NCBI GenBank assembly: GCA_902617605.1 | Contig: CACMXO010000003.1 | Span: 31,438 to 95,437 of the forward strand | DNA: 64,000 nucleotides | Reading direction: 5' to 3' | Source of the DNA: an uncultured Prochlorococcus sp. | Lineage (GTDB): Bacteria; Cyanobacteriota; Cyanobacteriia; PCC-6307; Cyanobiaceae | Shown here: positions 31,832-42,641 of the stretch, piece after piece | How the letters are laid out: every line of letters starts with the position of its first letter | Numbering within the stretch: the stretch's first letter is position 1 | Translations under genes and position numbers: made by a program | Notes under the pieces: generated by a model | Databases searched by the model: none | What the model was told of the DNA's origin: nothing | What the model saw: the letters and a program-made list of their open reading frames with translations, nothing else

Positions 31832-31888
31832 TAAAAAAGCCCGATTAATCGGGCGATTTAGTGTGTGAGGAGTATGGGGTTCCCCCCA
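31832..31888 (-). ncRNA. yfr1: small regulatory RNA Yfr1
   Basis: On the minus strand a G-rich/C-rich 5' stem (GGGG-GAA-CCCC) is followed by the invariant unpaired core ACTCCTCACAC (complement within 31861-31873). A terminator stem, GCCCGATTAATCGGGC (31839-31854), and a T-run follow. This is the known Yfr1 layout, and the guaB-trxA position is the known locus. Yfr1 controls outer-membrane protein mRNAs by base pairing. A -10 like TATTAT lies at 31896-31901. Confidence 0.95.
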
Positions 31889-31895
31889 TCATTTC

Positions 31896-31901
31896 ATAAT
31901 A
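31896..31901 (-). promoter_or_regulatory. -10 element of yfr1
   Basis: TATTAT on the minus strand lies 7 bases before the expected Yfr1 5' end at about 31888, a normal spacing for a sigma-70 type promoter in Prochlorococcus. No -35 is obvious. Confidence 0.5.
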
Positions 31902-31971
31902 ACTCCTAATTAGAAATTTTTTCAATTTAATACTTAATTCACTAAGGTTTTCTAATTTTGCTCTAGATAAA

Positions 31972-33135
31972 CTACTTACCCATCCCGAGCTGCTGAGCTT
32001 TTTGATAAACCTTACCCTCTGTAAGAAGAGATGGTGCGATAACTATTTCAACTTCTTGCATTTCTTTAATGTTTTTTGCTCCAAGAGTGCTCATTGATGT
32101 TCTAATTGCTCCTAATAAGTTATGTGTCCCATCATCAAGTAGAGCCGGCCCTTTAATTATCCTTTCTAAGGATCCTGTAGAACCAACTTCAATTCTTGTG
32201 CCCCTTGGCAATACTGGACTTGGAGTAGCCATGCCCCAGTGAAAACCTTTACCTGGAGCATTTGAGGATTTAGCTATTGGGGATCCAATCATTACAGCGT
32301 CTGCACCACATGCTATACATTTACAAATATCTCCACCAGTAACAATTCCTCCATCCCCAATAATAGGAATATAACGACCACTTTCTTTAAAGTAATCATT
32401 CCTTGCTGCACTACAATCAGCAATTGCAGTTGCTTGAGGGATTCCAATTCCCAATACTCCTCTTGATGTACATGCCGCACCAGGTCCTATCCCAACCATC
32501 AATCCTGCAACCCCAGCATCCATAAGAAGTTTTGCAACTTCGTAAGTAACACAATTACCTGCAACAACTGGGACATTCATAGATTGACAGAGATCTTTAA
32601 TATTTAAGGTTTCCTTACCCTCCATACCAAGATGTTCAGTTGAGACAACTGTTCCTTGAAGAAAAAATAAATCTATTTTGGAATTATTAAGTGTTTCTTT
32701 AAACTTAATAGCCGCTTGAGGAGTCCCACTAAAAGCTGCGATACCTCCACTTTCCTTGACCTCATTTATTCTTTGTAAAATCAATCCCTCCTTGACCGGT
32801 TCACTGTATATTTTCTGCATTAATGGAACGAAATCATTCTTCCCGACTGATGCTATTTGATTCAATATTTCATCAGGGTTTTCATATCTCGTTTGAATGC
32901 CCTCCATATTAATAACACCTAGGGAACCTAATTTTGTGAGCTCTACAGCCGTACGGACATCGACAACACTGTCCATAGCACTAGCTACGATCGGAATTTC
33001 TCTTTTGAAGTCACCTATTGACCAAGAAGGATCAGTCAAATCGTAATCAAGTGTTCTATTACCAGGGACTAAAGCTATTTCATCAATGCCATAAGACCTT
33101 CTGACTTTTTTATTTAAACCAAGTTCGATATTCAC
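31972..33135 (-). CDS. guaB: IMP dehydrogenase-family protein, short GuaB3-like form
   Basis: The 387-residue TIM-barrel protein lacks the CBS pair that makes ordinary GuaB about 490 residues long, which fits the cyanobacterial GuaB3 subgroup. The active-site Cys222 lies in GPGAACTSRGVLG, and the glycine motif IIGDGGIVTGGDI is present. It should oxidise IMP to XMP for guanine nucleotide synthesis. It precedes Yfr1 and trxA on the minus strand and is divergent from gyrA. Confidence 0.88.
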   Translation of the reverse strand: MNIELGLNKKVRRSYGIDEIALVPGNRTLDYDLTDPSWSIGDFKREIPIVASAMDSVVDVRTAVELTKLGSLGVINMEGIQTRYENPDEILNQIASVGKNDFVPLMQKIYSEPVKEGLILQRINEVKESGGIAAFSGTPQAAIKFKETLNNSKIDLFFLQGTVVSTEHLGMEGKETLNIKDLCQSMNVPVVAGNCVTYEVAKLLMDAGVAGLMVGIGPGAACTSRGVLGIGIPQATAIADCSAARNDYFKESGRYIPIIGDGGIVTGGDICKCIACGADAVMIGSPIAKSSNAPGKGFHWGMATPSPVLPRGTRIEVGSTGSLERIIKGPALLDDGTHNLLGAIRTSMSTLGAKNIKEMQEVEIVIAPSLLTEGKVYQKAQQLGMGK

Positions 33136-33314
33136 GAGAATTTTCTTTTATTCTGATTAAATTAACAACTAAAGGGGTAATAAGCCAAGGTTTATTCAAA
33201 AACAACAGGTTTTATTTTGATTTGTGTGTAAATGTAAGTATTTGGGAATTAAAAAAATCTTTTTTTTTATTCATTATGACAATCAGTGATTATTATTAGA
33301 GAAAGGATTTTTGT

Positions 33315-35912
33315 ATGTCTGATATTTTAGATTCCGATAACTCAGGATTAAGCGAAGATAACAACCGAATTATTCAGACTGACCTCAGAAATGAGATGTC
33401 TCGCTCATACCTTGAGTATGCAATGAGCGTCATAGTTGGTCGAGCTCTTCCAGATGCAAGAGATGGATTAAAACCTGTCCATAGAAGAATTCTATATGCA
33501 ATGTATGAACTTGGTTTGACTAGCGGTAGACCATACAGAAAGTGTGCAAGAGTTGTAGGAGAAGTATTAGGCAAATATCACCCACATGGCGATACTGCTG
33601 TATATGATGCTTTGGTTAGAATGGCCCAGGATTTCTCTATGAGAATGCCACTCATAGATGGCCATGGAAACTTTGGTTCTGTTGATAACGACCCTCCAGC
33701 CGCAATGAGATATACAGAATCGCGTTTAAAGTCTCTTACAGATGAAAGTTTATTAGAGGATATTGAATCCGAAACTGTTGACTTCGCCGATAATTTTGAC
33801 GGTTCTCAACAGGAACCAACAGTTTTACCGGCTAGGATCCCGCAACTGCTTCTCAATGGATCATCAGGAATAGCCGTAGGAATGGCAACTAATATTCCAC
33901 CTCATAACTTAGGGGAATTAATTAATGGTTTAAAATCTATAATCAGAAACCCTTCAATTGAAGATAGAGAACTTTTTGAAATAATTAAGGGTCCTGATTT
34001 TCCCACAGGTGGTCAAATCTTAGGCAGAGACGGTATCAGAGAAACTTTCAAAACAGGAAGGGGGTCAATAACCATGAGAGGTGTAGCAAATATTGAGCAA
34101 ATTAAATCCATTGGTAGAGCAGAGAAAGATGCAGTAATAATCACAGAGCTTCCGTTTCAAACTAATAAAGCGGCATTAATAGAAAGAATTGCTGACCTGG
34201 TTAATGAAAAAAAATTAGAAGGAATTTCTGATATTAGAGATGAGAGTGATCGAGATGGAATGAGGATAGTTATTGAACTAAAAAGGGATGCCTACCCACA
34301 AGTAGTTTTAAATAATTTATTTAAGTTAACGCCTCTTCAAAATAACTTTAGTGCAAACATCCTTGCTTTAGTAAAAGGAGAGCCCACAACACTTTCACTC
34401 AGGAAAATGTTAGATGTATTCCTAGACTTCAGAGTGGAGACAATAAGACGAAGAACAGGATTTTTATTAAAAAAGGCTGAGGAAAGAGATCACATTGTAA
34501 AAGGTCTTTTATTAGCATTAGGTGCTATGGATGAGATTATCAATTTAATTAGATCAGCCAAAGACACAGTTTCAGCCAGAGAAAAATTACAAACTGATCA
34601 TGAGTTATCTCACACGCAGGCAGAAGCTATTTTACAAATGCAATTAAGAAGATTAACAGCACTAGAAGCAGATAAAATCAAAGGAGAGCATGATGAGTTA
34701 ACCCGAAAAATCAATCTTTATCAGCAAATATTGAATAGTAAAGAAAGAATTTTAGAAATAATTATTGAAGAACTTAATAAAATCGAAGAAAGATTTGCCT
34801 CCCCAAGAAAAACAGAAATACTTGATTTAGGTGGAGGTCTAGATGATATTGATCTTATCGCTAATGACAGATCTGTAGTTTTATTAACAGAAGCAGGTTA
34901 TTTAAAAAGAATGCCTGTTAGTGAATTCGAATCTACAAGTCGTGGGTCAAGAGGTAAAGCTGGAACAAAGACACAAGAAGATGATGAAGTAAAATTATTT
35001 ATAAGCTGTAATGATCACGATACTCTTTTGCTTTTCAGTGATAGAGGGGTATCTTATGCTCTACCAGCATATAGAGTCCCTATGAGTAGCCGAACAGCTA
35101 AAGGTACTCCATCAGTTCAACTTCTCCCAATACCAAGAGAAGAAAAGATAACTTCACTGGTTGCAGTAGATTCTTTTGATAACGATTGTTATCTATTAAT
35201 GCTAACCAAGGCTGGATTTATAAAACGAACTTCACTTTCTGCTTTTTCAAAAATTAGATCAAATGGATTAATAGCAATAAATCTTGAGGATGGAGATGCT
35301 TTAACTTGGGTTAGATTATCAAAAGAAGGCGATAGTGTTTTGATTGGATCAAGAACAGGAATGGCGATTCATTTCAGATTAGATATTAACGAATTAAGGC
35401 CACTTGGCAGGACAGCAAGGGGGGTTAAATCTATGAACCTGAGAAAAGGAGACAATCTTGTATCTATGGATGTTTTGACATCTGATTTAGTTGATCAATT
35501 AGCTAAAAATGAAGATCTCACTAAAGAATTAGATGAAAATCTTGAAATCAACTCTTCAGAAGGTCCTTGGGTACTAATAGCCAGTGCATTTGGACTAGGT
35601 AAAAGAGTGCCTGTAACTCAGTTTAGATTACAAAAAAGAGCAGGCATGGGTTTGAGAGCGATAAAATTCAGGATTAAAGATGATGTATTAGTTTGTTTAA
35701 AGGTCCTTGGTGAAGGGGAAGAATTACTTTTTGTTACCGAAAGAGGAGTGATAGTGAGAACAAACGCAGATAAAATTTCCCAACAATCTAGAGCCGCTAC
35801 TGGAGTAAAATTACAAAGATTAGATGAGGGTGATCATTTATCAGAAGTTGTATTAGTTCCTCATGAACAAACAGAAGAGGCAGGCCAATTCAATGTAGGC
35901 AAAGAAAATTAA
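33315..35912 (+). CDS. gyrA: DNA gyrase subunit A
   Basis: The 865-residue protein has the breakage-reunion domain with the catalytic tyrosine Tyr133 in [10 protein letters not shown] and the QRDR region [21 protein letters not shown]-terminal beta-pinwheel of repeated R-G-x-K/R units follows, with a GyrA box near SRGSRGKAG. It introduces negative supercoils with GyrB. The start has a fair ribosome site (AGAAAGGA). The lycopene cyclase gene follows 27 bases later on the same strand. Confidence 0.97.
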   Translation: MSDILDSDNSGLSEDNNRIIQTDLRNEMSRSYLEYAMSVIVGRALPDARDGLKPVHRRILYAMYELGLTSGRPYRKCARVVGEVLGKYHPHGDTAVYDALVRMAQDFSMRMPLIDGHGNFGSVDNDPPAAMRYTESRLKSLTDESLLEDIESETVDFADNFDGSQQEPTVLPARIPQLLLNGSSGIAVGMATNIPPHNLGELINGLKSIIRNPSIEDRELFEIIKGPDFPTGGQILGRDGIRETFKTGRGSITMRGVANIEQIKSIGRAEKDAVIITELPFQTNKAALIERIADLVNEKKLEGISDIRDESDRDGMRIVIELKRDAYPQVVLNNLFKLTPLQNNFSANILALVKGEPTTLSLRKMLDVFLDFRVETIRRRTGFLLKKAEERDHIVKGLLLALGAMDEIINLIRSAKDTVSAREKLQTDHELSHTQAEAILQMQLRRLTALEADKIKGEHDELTRKINLYQQILNSKERILEIIIEELNKIEERFASPRKTEILDLGGGLDDIDLIANDRSVVLLTEAGYLKRMPVSEFESTSRGSRGKAGTKTQEDDEVKLFISCNDHDTLLLFSDRGVSYALPAYRVPMSSRTAKGTPSVQLLPIPREEKITSLVAVDSFDNDCYLLMLTKAGFIKRTSLSAFSKIRSNGLIAINLEDGDALTWVRLSKEGDSVLIGSRTGMAIHFRLDINELRPLGRTARGVKSMNLRKGDNLVSMDVLTSDLVDQLAKNEDLTKELDENLEINSSEGPWVLIASAFGLGKRVPVTQFRLQKRAGMGLRAIKFRIKDDVLVCLKVLGEGEELLFVTERGVIVRTNADKISQQSRAATGVKLQRLDEGDHLSEVVLVPHEQTEEAGQFNVGKEN

Positions 35913-35939
35913 AAAAAAAAAAATGGTTTATTAAATCAT

Positions 35940-37151
35940 ATGGAAATTCTTGATATTTTAATTCTTGGATCCGGACCTGCGGCACTTTGTTTGGCTTCAG
36001 AATTAGCCAAGCAAGATCTCAATATAAAAGGTATATCAACTAAATCTCCAAATGAAAAATGGGAGAATACATATGGTATTTGGGCTTCTGAATTAGAGGA
36101 ATTAGGATTAGAGTCTTTGTTATCTCATCGATGGTCTAAAACAGTTAGTTTTTTTGGAAATGGCAAAAATAAAAAGGGAGATAATCCAACAAAACATAAT
36201 TACGATTATGGTTTAATAAATCAAGAAGCTTTTCAAAACGAACTTTTAAAAAAGTGTAAAGGGATTGAATGGTTGAATGAAACAGCAAAAGATATTAAAG
36301 AGAAAAATGAAATATCTGAGGTAATTTGTTTTTCAGGACTAAGGATAAAGTCGAGGTTAGTAATTGACGCAAGTGGTCATAAAAGTAATTTTGTAAAAAG
36401 ACCAGTCCAAAATGAAATAGCTCAACAAGCTGCGTATGGAATTGTCGGCAAATTTTCTTCGCCACCCGTCAATAGTGAACAGTTTGTTTTAATGGATTTT
36501 CGTCCAAATCATTTAAACAATGAAGAGAAGTTATCATCTCCATCTTTTCTCTATGCCATGGATCTTGGAAATGAAACTTTTTTTGTTGAAGAAACATCAT
36601 TAGCTTGTTATCCTGCATTATCACAAGAAAATCTTAAAAAAAGACTTTTTAAAAGACTGAATAGTAAGGGTATTGAAGTAAGTGAAATTTTTCATGAAGA
36701 GAATTGCCTTTTCCCAATGAATTTACCCCTTCCATTTAAAAAACAATTTGTACTTGGTTTTGGAGGGTCTGCTAGCATGGTGCATCCTGCATCAGGATAC
36801 ATGATCGGATCTTTATTAAGAAGAGCTCCACTACTTGCAGAAAAATTAGCAATTTTTTTAAAAGAACCTCATCTAAGTTCTCTTGAAATAGCAACGAAAG
36901 GCTGGGAGGTCCTATGGCCTAACGAATTAATACAGAGACATAAACTTTACCAATATGGTCTTAGAAGATTGATGAGTTTTGACGAAAGTAGATTAAGAAG
37001 CTTCTTCTCAAATTTCTTTAGATTATCAACCGATGAATGGGTAGGTTTTCTCACTAATACACTTCCACTGCCTAAATTAATTTACGTTATGAGTAAGATG
37101 TTCATAAATTCACCTCTAAAAGTAAAACTAGGAATGCTTAAGTTAAATTAA
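35940..37151 (+). CDS. crtL: lycopene cyclase, CrtL type
   Basis: The 403-residue flavoprotein has the dinucleotide motif ILGSGPAALCLASELAKQ near the N-terminus and the family segments YGIWASELEELGLESLL, DFRPNH and GFGGSASMVHPASGYMIGS. It cyclises lycopene ends. Prochlorococcus has two paralogs, beta and epsilon; I favour the beta form (needed for beta-carotene and zeaxanthin), but the call between them is uncertain. It sits 27 bases after gyrA and convergent to the branching enzyme gene. Confidence 0.85.
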   Translation: MEILDILILGSGPAALCLASELAKQDLNIKGISTKSPNEKWENTYGIWASELEELGLESLLSHRWSKTVSFFGNGKNKKGDNPTKHNYDYGLINQEAFQNELLKKCKGIEWLNETAKDIKEKNEISEVICFSGLRIKSRLVIDASGHKSNFVKRPVQNEIAQQAAYGIVGKFSSPPVNSEQFVLMDFRPNHLNNEEKLSSPSFLYAMDLGNETFFVEETSLACYPALSQENLKKRLFKRLNSKGIEVSEIFHEENCLFPMNLPLPFKKQFVLGFGGSASMVHPASGYMIGSLLRRAPLLAEKLAIFLKEPHLSSLEIATKGWEVLWPNELIQRHKLYQYGLRRLMSFDESRLRSFFSNFFRLSTDEWVGFLTNTLPLPKLIYVMSKMFINSPLKVKLGMLKLN

Positions 37152-37159
37152 TTATTTTT

Positions 37160-38743
37160 TTATTTTCGCCAATCATTAATATTAATATCTGGGAAAACTT
37201 TATCTTCTTCTTCAATATCTTCCAGAAATTTTAAATTAATACTGGAACGATTTTTAATCATTTCAACTATTTTCCAAAACCTGAACAAATGTCTTTCTAC
37301 CCTCTCTTTTGCAAGCTCAGTTGTAGTTCCAGCTCTAAGAATAAAACTCCAATCAGAGGATTCAGAGAGAAGTAATTCTCTTGCTGCTTGCTTGAAAAGT
37401 CTTGGAGATAAGTCATTATTAAGATTTTTTGAGCATAAATCAACAAAAGTTGAGCCCGCTTTTGTGATCTCTGGAACAATCCATGCATTTGCATCATTAA
37501 TCCAGTAATTATGGTAGCCTCCTTGTCCCCAACTTGATGGTGATGGATCGCAAATCTGAAGATTTGGCTTTTGAAGTAAAAATTCTTTTAAATTTGTAAG
37601 CTGAATTGAATATTTACGAGAGTTCATTAAGATATTTTCAATAAAACAAGGCCCCTCATACCACCAATGACCAAACAACTCTGCATCAAATGGAGCTATC
37701 AATAAGGGCTTAAAAGAAGAGGATAAAGTTAATTTTTCTAATTGTTTGGATCTCTCGAGAAGATAAGTATCAGCATGTTCCCCAGCCTTCTTTTTAGCTT
37801 CATTTTCTAAATAAAAAGCCTTCTCCCCTAATGGTACGTTCTCGTTTGTAATTTTATGAAACTTCAAACCCAAAGGTCTTTTAGTTGAAATACCTTTCTC
37901 TTGGAGCCTGGAGATAGGTAATTCCCATCCCAAATCTTTATGAAATTCCCTATAAACCTTATCTCCAGGGAACCCATCCTTAGCAGACCAAACGGGCAAA
38001 GTTGATTCACTATCTCTTCCGAAGAAGGCAACTCCTTTTTTCGAGCAGATTGGGGCGTAGACACCATACCTAGGCCTTGGAGTCGAATTTAGAATCCCAT
38101 GACCGTCTAAGATGGCATATCTTATTCCGGAATTAAATAGTATTTCATCTAAATTCTCATAATATGCACATTCAGGTAACCAAATGCCTAAAGGCTTAGT
38201 TCCAAAAATAGTTTCATGGTTCCTAATTGCTGTATTAATTTGTCCTTTAACAGTTTCAGGATTTTCCCTTAGGATTGGCAAATATCCGTGAGTAGCAGCA
38301 CAAGTAAGAATATCCAAATTTCCAGAGTTATTTAAAACCCTAAACTTCTCAATTAGATTTCCAGCGCAATTTTGCCAATATAAGTATTTATCATTAAGAT
38401 TTTTCATTAAAAAAGCAGAGGCATTTTTTTCTTCTAGTGGCAGTTCGTTTAAGAAATCATTCCTTGTTTTAATCCAGCTTGGGAAAGTTTCTTGAATTTG
38501 TTTATTATTTAGAAGCGATAATAATGTGGGAGATAAACTAATAGTAAGTTTTGTGTTTTCAGGATTTTCATTTTTGGAAGATTCTATTGATTGAAGTAGT
38601 GGTATATAACATTCCAAAATCGCCTGAAATAACCAATCCTCTTCTAGGGAGTTTTTTTCATTTTTTCTTACATAGGGTAGATGAGCATGTAAAACTATTG
38701 CTAGTTGACCTAAAACATTTTTTTTGGGGTATTGCCCATTCAT
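37160..38743 (-). CDS. GH57 1,4-alpha-glucan branching enzyme
   Basis: The 527-residue protein follows the GH57 plan (DUF1957 type). The start has HAHLPYVRK (20-28), the nucleophile is Glu191 in GIWLPECAYYENL and the acid is Asp353 in PFDAELFGHWW. A C-terminal helical domain has the SSDWSFILRAGTTTELA segment. It makes alpha-1,6 branches in glycogen. It lies among glycogen and OPP-pathway genes of the window (malQ, zwf) but not in an operon with them. Confidence 0.88.
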   Translation of the reverse strand: MNGQYPKKNVLGQLAIVLHAHLPYVRKNEKNSLEEDWLFQAILECYIPLLQSIESSKNENPENTKLTISLSPTLLSLLNNKQIQETFPSWIKTRNDFLNELPLEEKNASAFLMKNLNDKYLYWQNCAGNLIEKFRVLNNSGNLDILTCAATHGYLPILRENPETVKGQINTAIRNHETIFGTKPLGIWLPECAYYENLDEILFNSGIRYAILDGHGILNSTPRPRYGVYAPICSKKGVAFFGRDSESTLPVWSAKDGFPGDKVYREFHKDLGWELPISRLQEKGISTKRPLGLKFHKITNENVPLGEKAFYLENEAKKKAGEHADTYLLERSKQLEKLTLSSSFKPLLIAPFDAELFGHWWYEGPCFIENILMNSRKYSIQLTNLKEFLLQKPNLQICDPSPSSWGQGGYHNYWINDANAWIVPEITKAGSTFVDLCSKNLNNDLSPRLFKQAARELLLSESSDWSFILRAGTTTELAKERVERHLFRFWKIVEMIKNRSSINLKFLEDIEEEDKVFPDININDWRK

Positions 38744-38968
38744 ACTTTTTGTAATTTATGACTGTAATTCTAAAAAAAACAAAATTAAACTTTTATAAAA
38801 AAGGAAGCTTTAATCCTAAAACAATACTTTAATAATTAAAGTATTTCATTTTTTTTTTCAGAAATTTAACCAATATTGTTAAGTTATAAATTTACAGCAA
38901 ATTTTTATTCAACAGAATCTAGTCAAATTTTTTTAATTAGCTTAATATAAGATTAAGATTTTCCCCTA

Positions 38969-40609
38969 ATGTCAAAAAATCCTGGAAGAATTTTGATATT
39001 CGATACAACTCTTCGAGATGGAGAGCAATCTCCTGGTGCCAGTTTAAATCTTGAAGAAAAACTTGCTATCGCCCATCAATTAGCAAGATTAGGAGTGGAT
39101 GTTATTGAAGCTGGATTCCCTTTCGCAAGTCAAGGAGATTTTAAAGCTGTTAATAAAATTGCTAATGCCGTAGGAAAAGAAAATGGCCCTATAATATGTG
39201 GTTTAGCTAGAGCGTCTAAAGGGGATATAAAAGCATGTTACGAAGCAGTGAGTCCTGCTCCCAAGAAAAGAATACATACTTTTATCGCGACAAGTGATAT
39301 TCATCTTAAACATAAACTTAAAAAATCCAGAAAAGATGTTCTTCAAATAGTTCCAGAAATGGTTAATTATGCAAAATCCCTAGTAGATGATATTGAGTTT
39401 TCTTGTGAAGATGCCTCAAGGAGTGATCCTGAATTTTTATACGAAGTGATTCAACTAGCAATTACTGCAGGAGCGACAACTATAAATATCCCTGATACTG
39501 TTGGATTTACAACTCCTAGTGAATTTGGCAAACTAATTGCCGATATAAATAAAAATGTTTCAAATATTGATGAGGCAGTAATCTCGGTTCATGGTCATAA
39601 TGATTTAGGTTTAGCAGTAGCCAATTTTCTTGAAGCTGTAAAAAATGGAGCACGACAACTAGAATGCACTATTAATGGAATTGGAGAAAGAGCTGGGAAT
39701 GCTTCTTTAGAAGAATTAGTAATGGCTCTTCATGTTAGGAAAAGTTATTTTAATAATTTTTTCAAAAGAAATCCAGATTCTCCAACTCCTCTAACGGCTA
39801 TAAGAACAGAAGAAATAACAAAAACCTCTAGACTTGTTTCTAACCTAACTGGAATGAACGTACAACCTAATAAAGCAATTGTGGGAGCTAACGCATTTGC
39901 ACATGAGTCAGGCATTCATCAGGATGGAGTTTTAAAAAATAGACTAACTTACGAAATTATCGATGCAAAAACTGTTGGTTTGAGTGACAACAAAATATCT
40001 TTAGGGAAACTTAGTGGAAGAAGTGCGGTAAGAGCAAGATTAGAAGAGATGGGATATGACTTGAGCAGAGAAGATTTAAATGATGCTTTTGCTCGTTTTA
40101 AGGATTTAGCTGACAGGAAAAGAGAAATTACTGATAGAGACTTAGAAGCAATTGTTAGTGAACAAGTTCAGCTCCCAGAAGCTAAATTTCAATTAAGTCT
40201 TGTACAAGTAAGTTGTGGTAACGCTTCTAAACCTACTGCCACCATTTCGCTTCTAAACACTGAAGATAATAGTGAGGATACTGCTGTATCAATAGGGACT
40301 GGGCCCGTTGACGCTGTATGCGAGGCTTTAAATAAATTAGCTAAAGTTCCTAATGAATTAATTGAATTTTCTGTTAAGTCGGTAACAGAAGGAATTGATG
40401 CTTTGGGCGAAGTAACAATAAGAATAAGAAGGGATAATAAAATATATTCTGGTCATTCTGCTGATACAGACGTTGTAGTTGCTGCAGCGAATGCTTATGT
40501 TAATGCTTTAAATAGACTTGTATTTTCTGAGAAAAAAAATTCAATTCATCCACAATTTGATAATTTAGAGAATTCCGATAATAAATTGCTACCTAATCCT
40601 GCAAAATAA
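38969..40609 (+). CDS. leuA: 2-isopropylmalate synthase
   Basis: The 546-residue enzyme has [16 protein letters not shown] (10-25) and the metal-binding [12 protein letters not shown]. The second signature is [19 protein letters not shown], and the C-terminal regulatory domain (about 390-520) normally binds leucine. It condenses acetyl-CoA with 2-oxoisovalerate in leucine synthesis. The 225 bases upstream (38744-38968) are AT-rich, with poly-T runs and no recognisable leucine leader peptide. Confidence 0.96.
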   Translation: MSKNPGRILIFDTTLRDGEQSPGASLNLEEKLAIAHQLARLGVDVIEAGFPFASQGDFKAVNKIANAVGKENGPIICGLARASKGDIKACYEAVSPAPKKRIHTFIATSDIHLKHKLKKSRKDVLQIVPEMVNYAKSLVDDIEFSCEDASRSDPEFLYEVIQLAITAGATTINIPDTVGFTTPSEFGKLIADINKNVSNIDEAVISVHGHNDLGLAVANFLEAVKNGARQLECTINGIGERAGNASLEELVMALHVRKSYFNNFFKRNPDSPTPLTAIRTEEITKTSRLVSNLTGMNVQPNKAIVGANAFAHESGIHQDGVLKNRLTYEIIDAKTVGLSDNKISLGKLSGRSAVRARLEEMGYDLSREDLNDAFARFKDLADRKREITDRDLEAIVSEQVQLPEAKFQLSLVQVSCGNASKPTATISLLNTEDNSEDTAVSIGTGPVDAVCEALNKLAKVPNELIEFSVKSVTEGIDALGEVTIRIRRDNKIYSGHSADTDVVVAAANAYVNALNRLVFSEKKNSIHPQFDNLENSDNKLLPNPAK

Positions 40610-40692
40610 ATTATTTTCTTATGATTATTAACTAGCATTAAAAAATAGTCTCTTAATATTGTAGATTAAAATAATAGTTAAAGCAGTAAATA

Positions 40693-41085
40693 ATGAGAGA
40701 AAGGGTACTTGGATATTGGGCACTTTCGTGGGCTGGCTTAATCGGCAACATAATTGCACTTCCAATAATCGCATTAATAATAAGTTATGGGCCTCCACTA
40801 AAAGTTGCGAATATAACTCTTGCCATAAGTCTTGGATGGCCTGCTGCAATTGTTGGAATAGTTTCTTCAGCAGCTCTTTTGGCAGAGAGAAAATGGGGAG
40901 TAACTTTAACTCTGGTATCTTTATCTATGGTAATTTCTGGTATGGGTCCTTATTCAGTTGTAAGGCTCATAACTCTTCAAGACATCTTTGGAGTTGGTGG
41001 GTTTACTCTTTTAACAACATTTTTAAGTACGCTAGCTCTTCTTTATTGGTGTAATCCGAAACATCGACGAAGTATTAGGTTATAA
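40693..41085 (+). CDS. hypothetical four-helix membrane protein, 130 aa
   Basis: The 130 residues contain about four hydrophobic helices (8-31, 39-64, 73-94 and 98-120), a start MRERVLGYWALSWAG and a basic C-terminus (NPKHRRSIRL). Glycine-rich helix packing suggests a conserved membrane protein; the family is not known to me. A second open frame overlaps it but is low-complexity and rich in Ser/Cys/Trp, so not coding. It is convergent with the HD-domain gene. Confidence 0.6.
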   Translation: MRERVLGYWALSWAGLIGNIIALPIIALIISYGPPLKVANITLAISLGWPAAIVGIVSSAALLAERKWGVTLTLVSLSMVISGMGPYSVVRLITLQDIFGVGGFTLLTTFLSTLALLYWCNPKHRRSIRL

Positions 41086-41094
41086 AATTTAAAA

Positions 41095-42567
41095 TTAAGA
41101 AAAAGTATTATTCTTGCTTGTTGGATACTGAATTCTTCTATGTCTAATTCTTTTCCACACATTCAAGAATGCCCTTTTTATTAGAAAAATTTCTCCTTTC
41201 GATAAGTTACTATTATCTAATTGACCATCTTTTTCACGCGCGTAGATAATATTAGAAATTGTTTTCAAAGCTTCTTTATCAGATGCATTAATGTTCATAG
41301 CTCTTAGTGCTGCTTCACATCCATCGGCAAGCATTAAAATAGCTGTTTCTTTTGACTGAGGAATAGGGCCTTTGTATCTAAAATAATATTCATTAATGTC
41401 GAGTTTTTTTTCTTTAGCTTTTTGAAAAAAATATCCCATTTTAAGTGTACCTTGATGTTCAGGAATAAAATTAGCTATAAGTTTAGGTAGTCTATTTTTT
41501 CTTGCGAATTTCAATCCTTCATCAACGTGAGCTTGTAAAACTTCTGCACTTTTAATCGGATCATCCAATTCGTCATGCGGATTTTTTGAGCCATCCTGAT
41601 TTTCAATAAACCAATTAGGTGCATGTAATTTTCCAATATCATGATATAACGCTCCGGTTTTAATAAGATCAATATCACCACCAATCATTCTTGTTGCTTC
41701 CTCCGCTAGACCACATATAAGTAAAGTATGTTCAAAAGTACCAGGAGCTTCTAGAGACAATCTTCTAATTAGAGGTTTCTCCTTATCAGCCAATTCGAGC
41801 AATCTTGCTTTAGTTAATAATCCAAATATCGATTCAAAAATAGGAATAAATAAAATTGTAAAAAGCATAGCTATTGCCAATAGCAAGGAATCAGAAAATA
41901 TATCCCCATTAGCTAAAACAAAATCTTGCTTACTAATAAGAGATATTTTATCTTTACCTATCAATATCCACTGACTCAAGAACGATCCTATAGGAACAAA
42001 AATTGATAGTTGAAGTAACTGAGCTCTACTTCTTATTCTTCCTCCAAGAAGAGATACTATTGAAGCACAAACTAATAAAATAAAAAATAAATTGTTATTG
42101 ATAACAATTTCTGGGTCAGGCCAAATAAGACTAGCTATTGATACCCAAGCTAAAGCTGTTATACTTCCCATTCCTTGAGATATTATTAATGCCGGTGGAA
42201 TTATCATAGATAATGTACTTATCGTTGAAGCTAAGGTTAATTTCGTAATTTGTACTGCTAAAAGAAGAGTAATGATCAGGAAGATCTGTCTTGAAGAAAT
42301 TGTGGGATTCTCTTTTTTTGAAACTAATATCAAAACTCCGGAACTAATAAGTATTTCAGTAAAGGTCAAAAACCAAGAAAAAATATCTGAAATATTTAAT
42401 GGCGAGATTAGAAGTAGTTTATAAGAAGAAATTATTGAAATTACAATGCATACTAAAAAAATTATGAGATTATCTATTCTTGAAATTTTAATTGGTTGTT
42501 TTAATGGGACTTGGCTCCGCCTCCACAGATAAAACAATTTTTTTAAGGTAGTTATGATGTTTTGCAC
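41095..42567 (-). CDS. multi-spanning HD-domain phosphohydrolase (PgpH/YqfF-like)
   Basis: The 490-residue protein has seven or so hydrophobic helices in its first 230 residues. It then has an HD domain with TFEHTLLICGLAEEATRMIG, GALYHDIGKLHAPNWF (metal HD near 307), IPEHQGTLKMGYF and LADGCEAALRAM. This is the layout of PgpH-type c-di-AMP phosphodiesterases, but the long extracytoplasmic 7TMR-HDED region is missing. Substrate by homology is c-di-AMP; I am less sure of that than of the domain. Confidence 0.78.
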   Translation of the reverse strand: MQNIITTLKKLFYLWRRSQVPLKQPIKISRIDNLIIFLVCIVISIISSYKLLLISPLNISDIFSWFLTFTEILISSGVLILVSKKENPTISSRQIFLIITLLLAVQITKLTLASTISTLSMIIPPALIISQGMGSITALAWVSIASLIWPDPEIVINNNLFFILLVCASIVSLLGGRIRSRAQLLQLSIFVPIGSFLSQWILIGKDKISLISKQDFVLANGDIFSDSLLLAIAMLFTILFIPIFESIFGLLTKARLLELADKEKPLIRRLSLEAPGTFEHTLLICGLAEEATRMIGGDIDLIKTGALYHDIGKLHAPNWFIENQDGSKNPHDELDDPIKSAEVLQAHVDEGLKFARKNRLPKLIANFIPEHQGTLKMGYFFQKAKEKKLDINEYYFRYKGPIPQSKETAILMLADGCEAALRAMNINASDKEALKTISNIIYAREKDGQLDNSNLSKGEIFLIKRAFLNVWKRIRHRRIQYPTSKNNTFS

Positions 42568-42641
42568 AGAATATAGATAAATCTATTTGAATAATTTAAA
42601 ATTATAGGCATGCTAGGTGTAAAAAGGAGATGTTTTTCTAA

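Noticed and set aside
38551..38754. 67-residue plus-strand ORF over the start of the branching enzyme gene
   Set aside because: Antisense shadow of the conserved GH57 N-terminus.
38744..38968. Leucine leader peptide/attenuator before leuA
   Set aside because: No short ORF with a run of Leu codons and no terminator hairpin is seen in this gap.
40716..41054. 112-residue plus-strand ORF overlapping the four-helix protein
   Set aside because: Overlaps the better frame at 40693-41085; its Cys/Ser/Trp/Asn-rich product looks like an out-of-frame translation.
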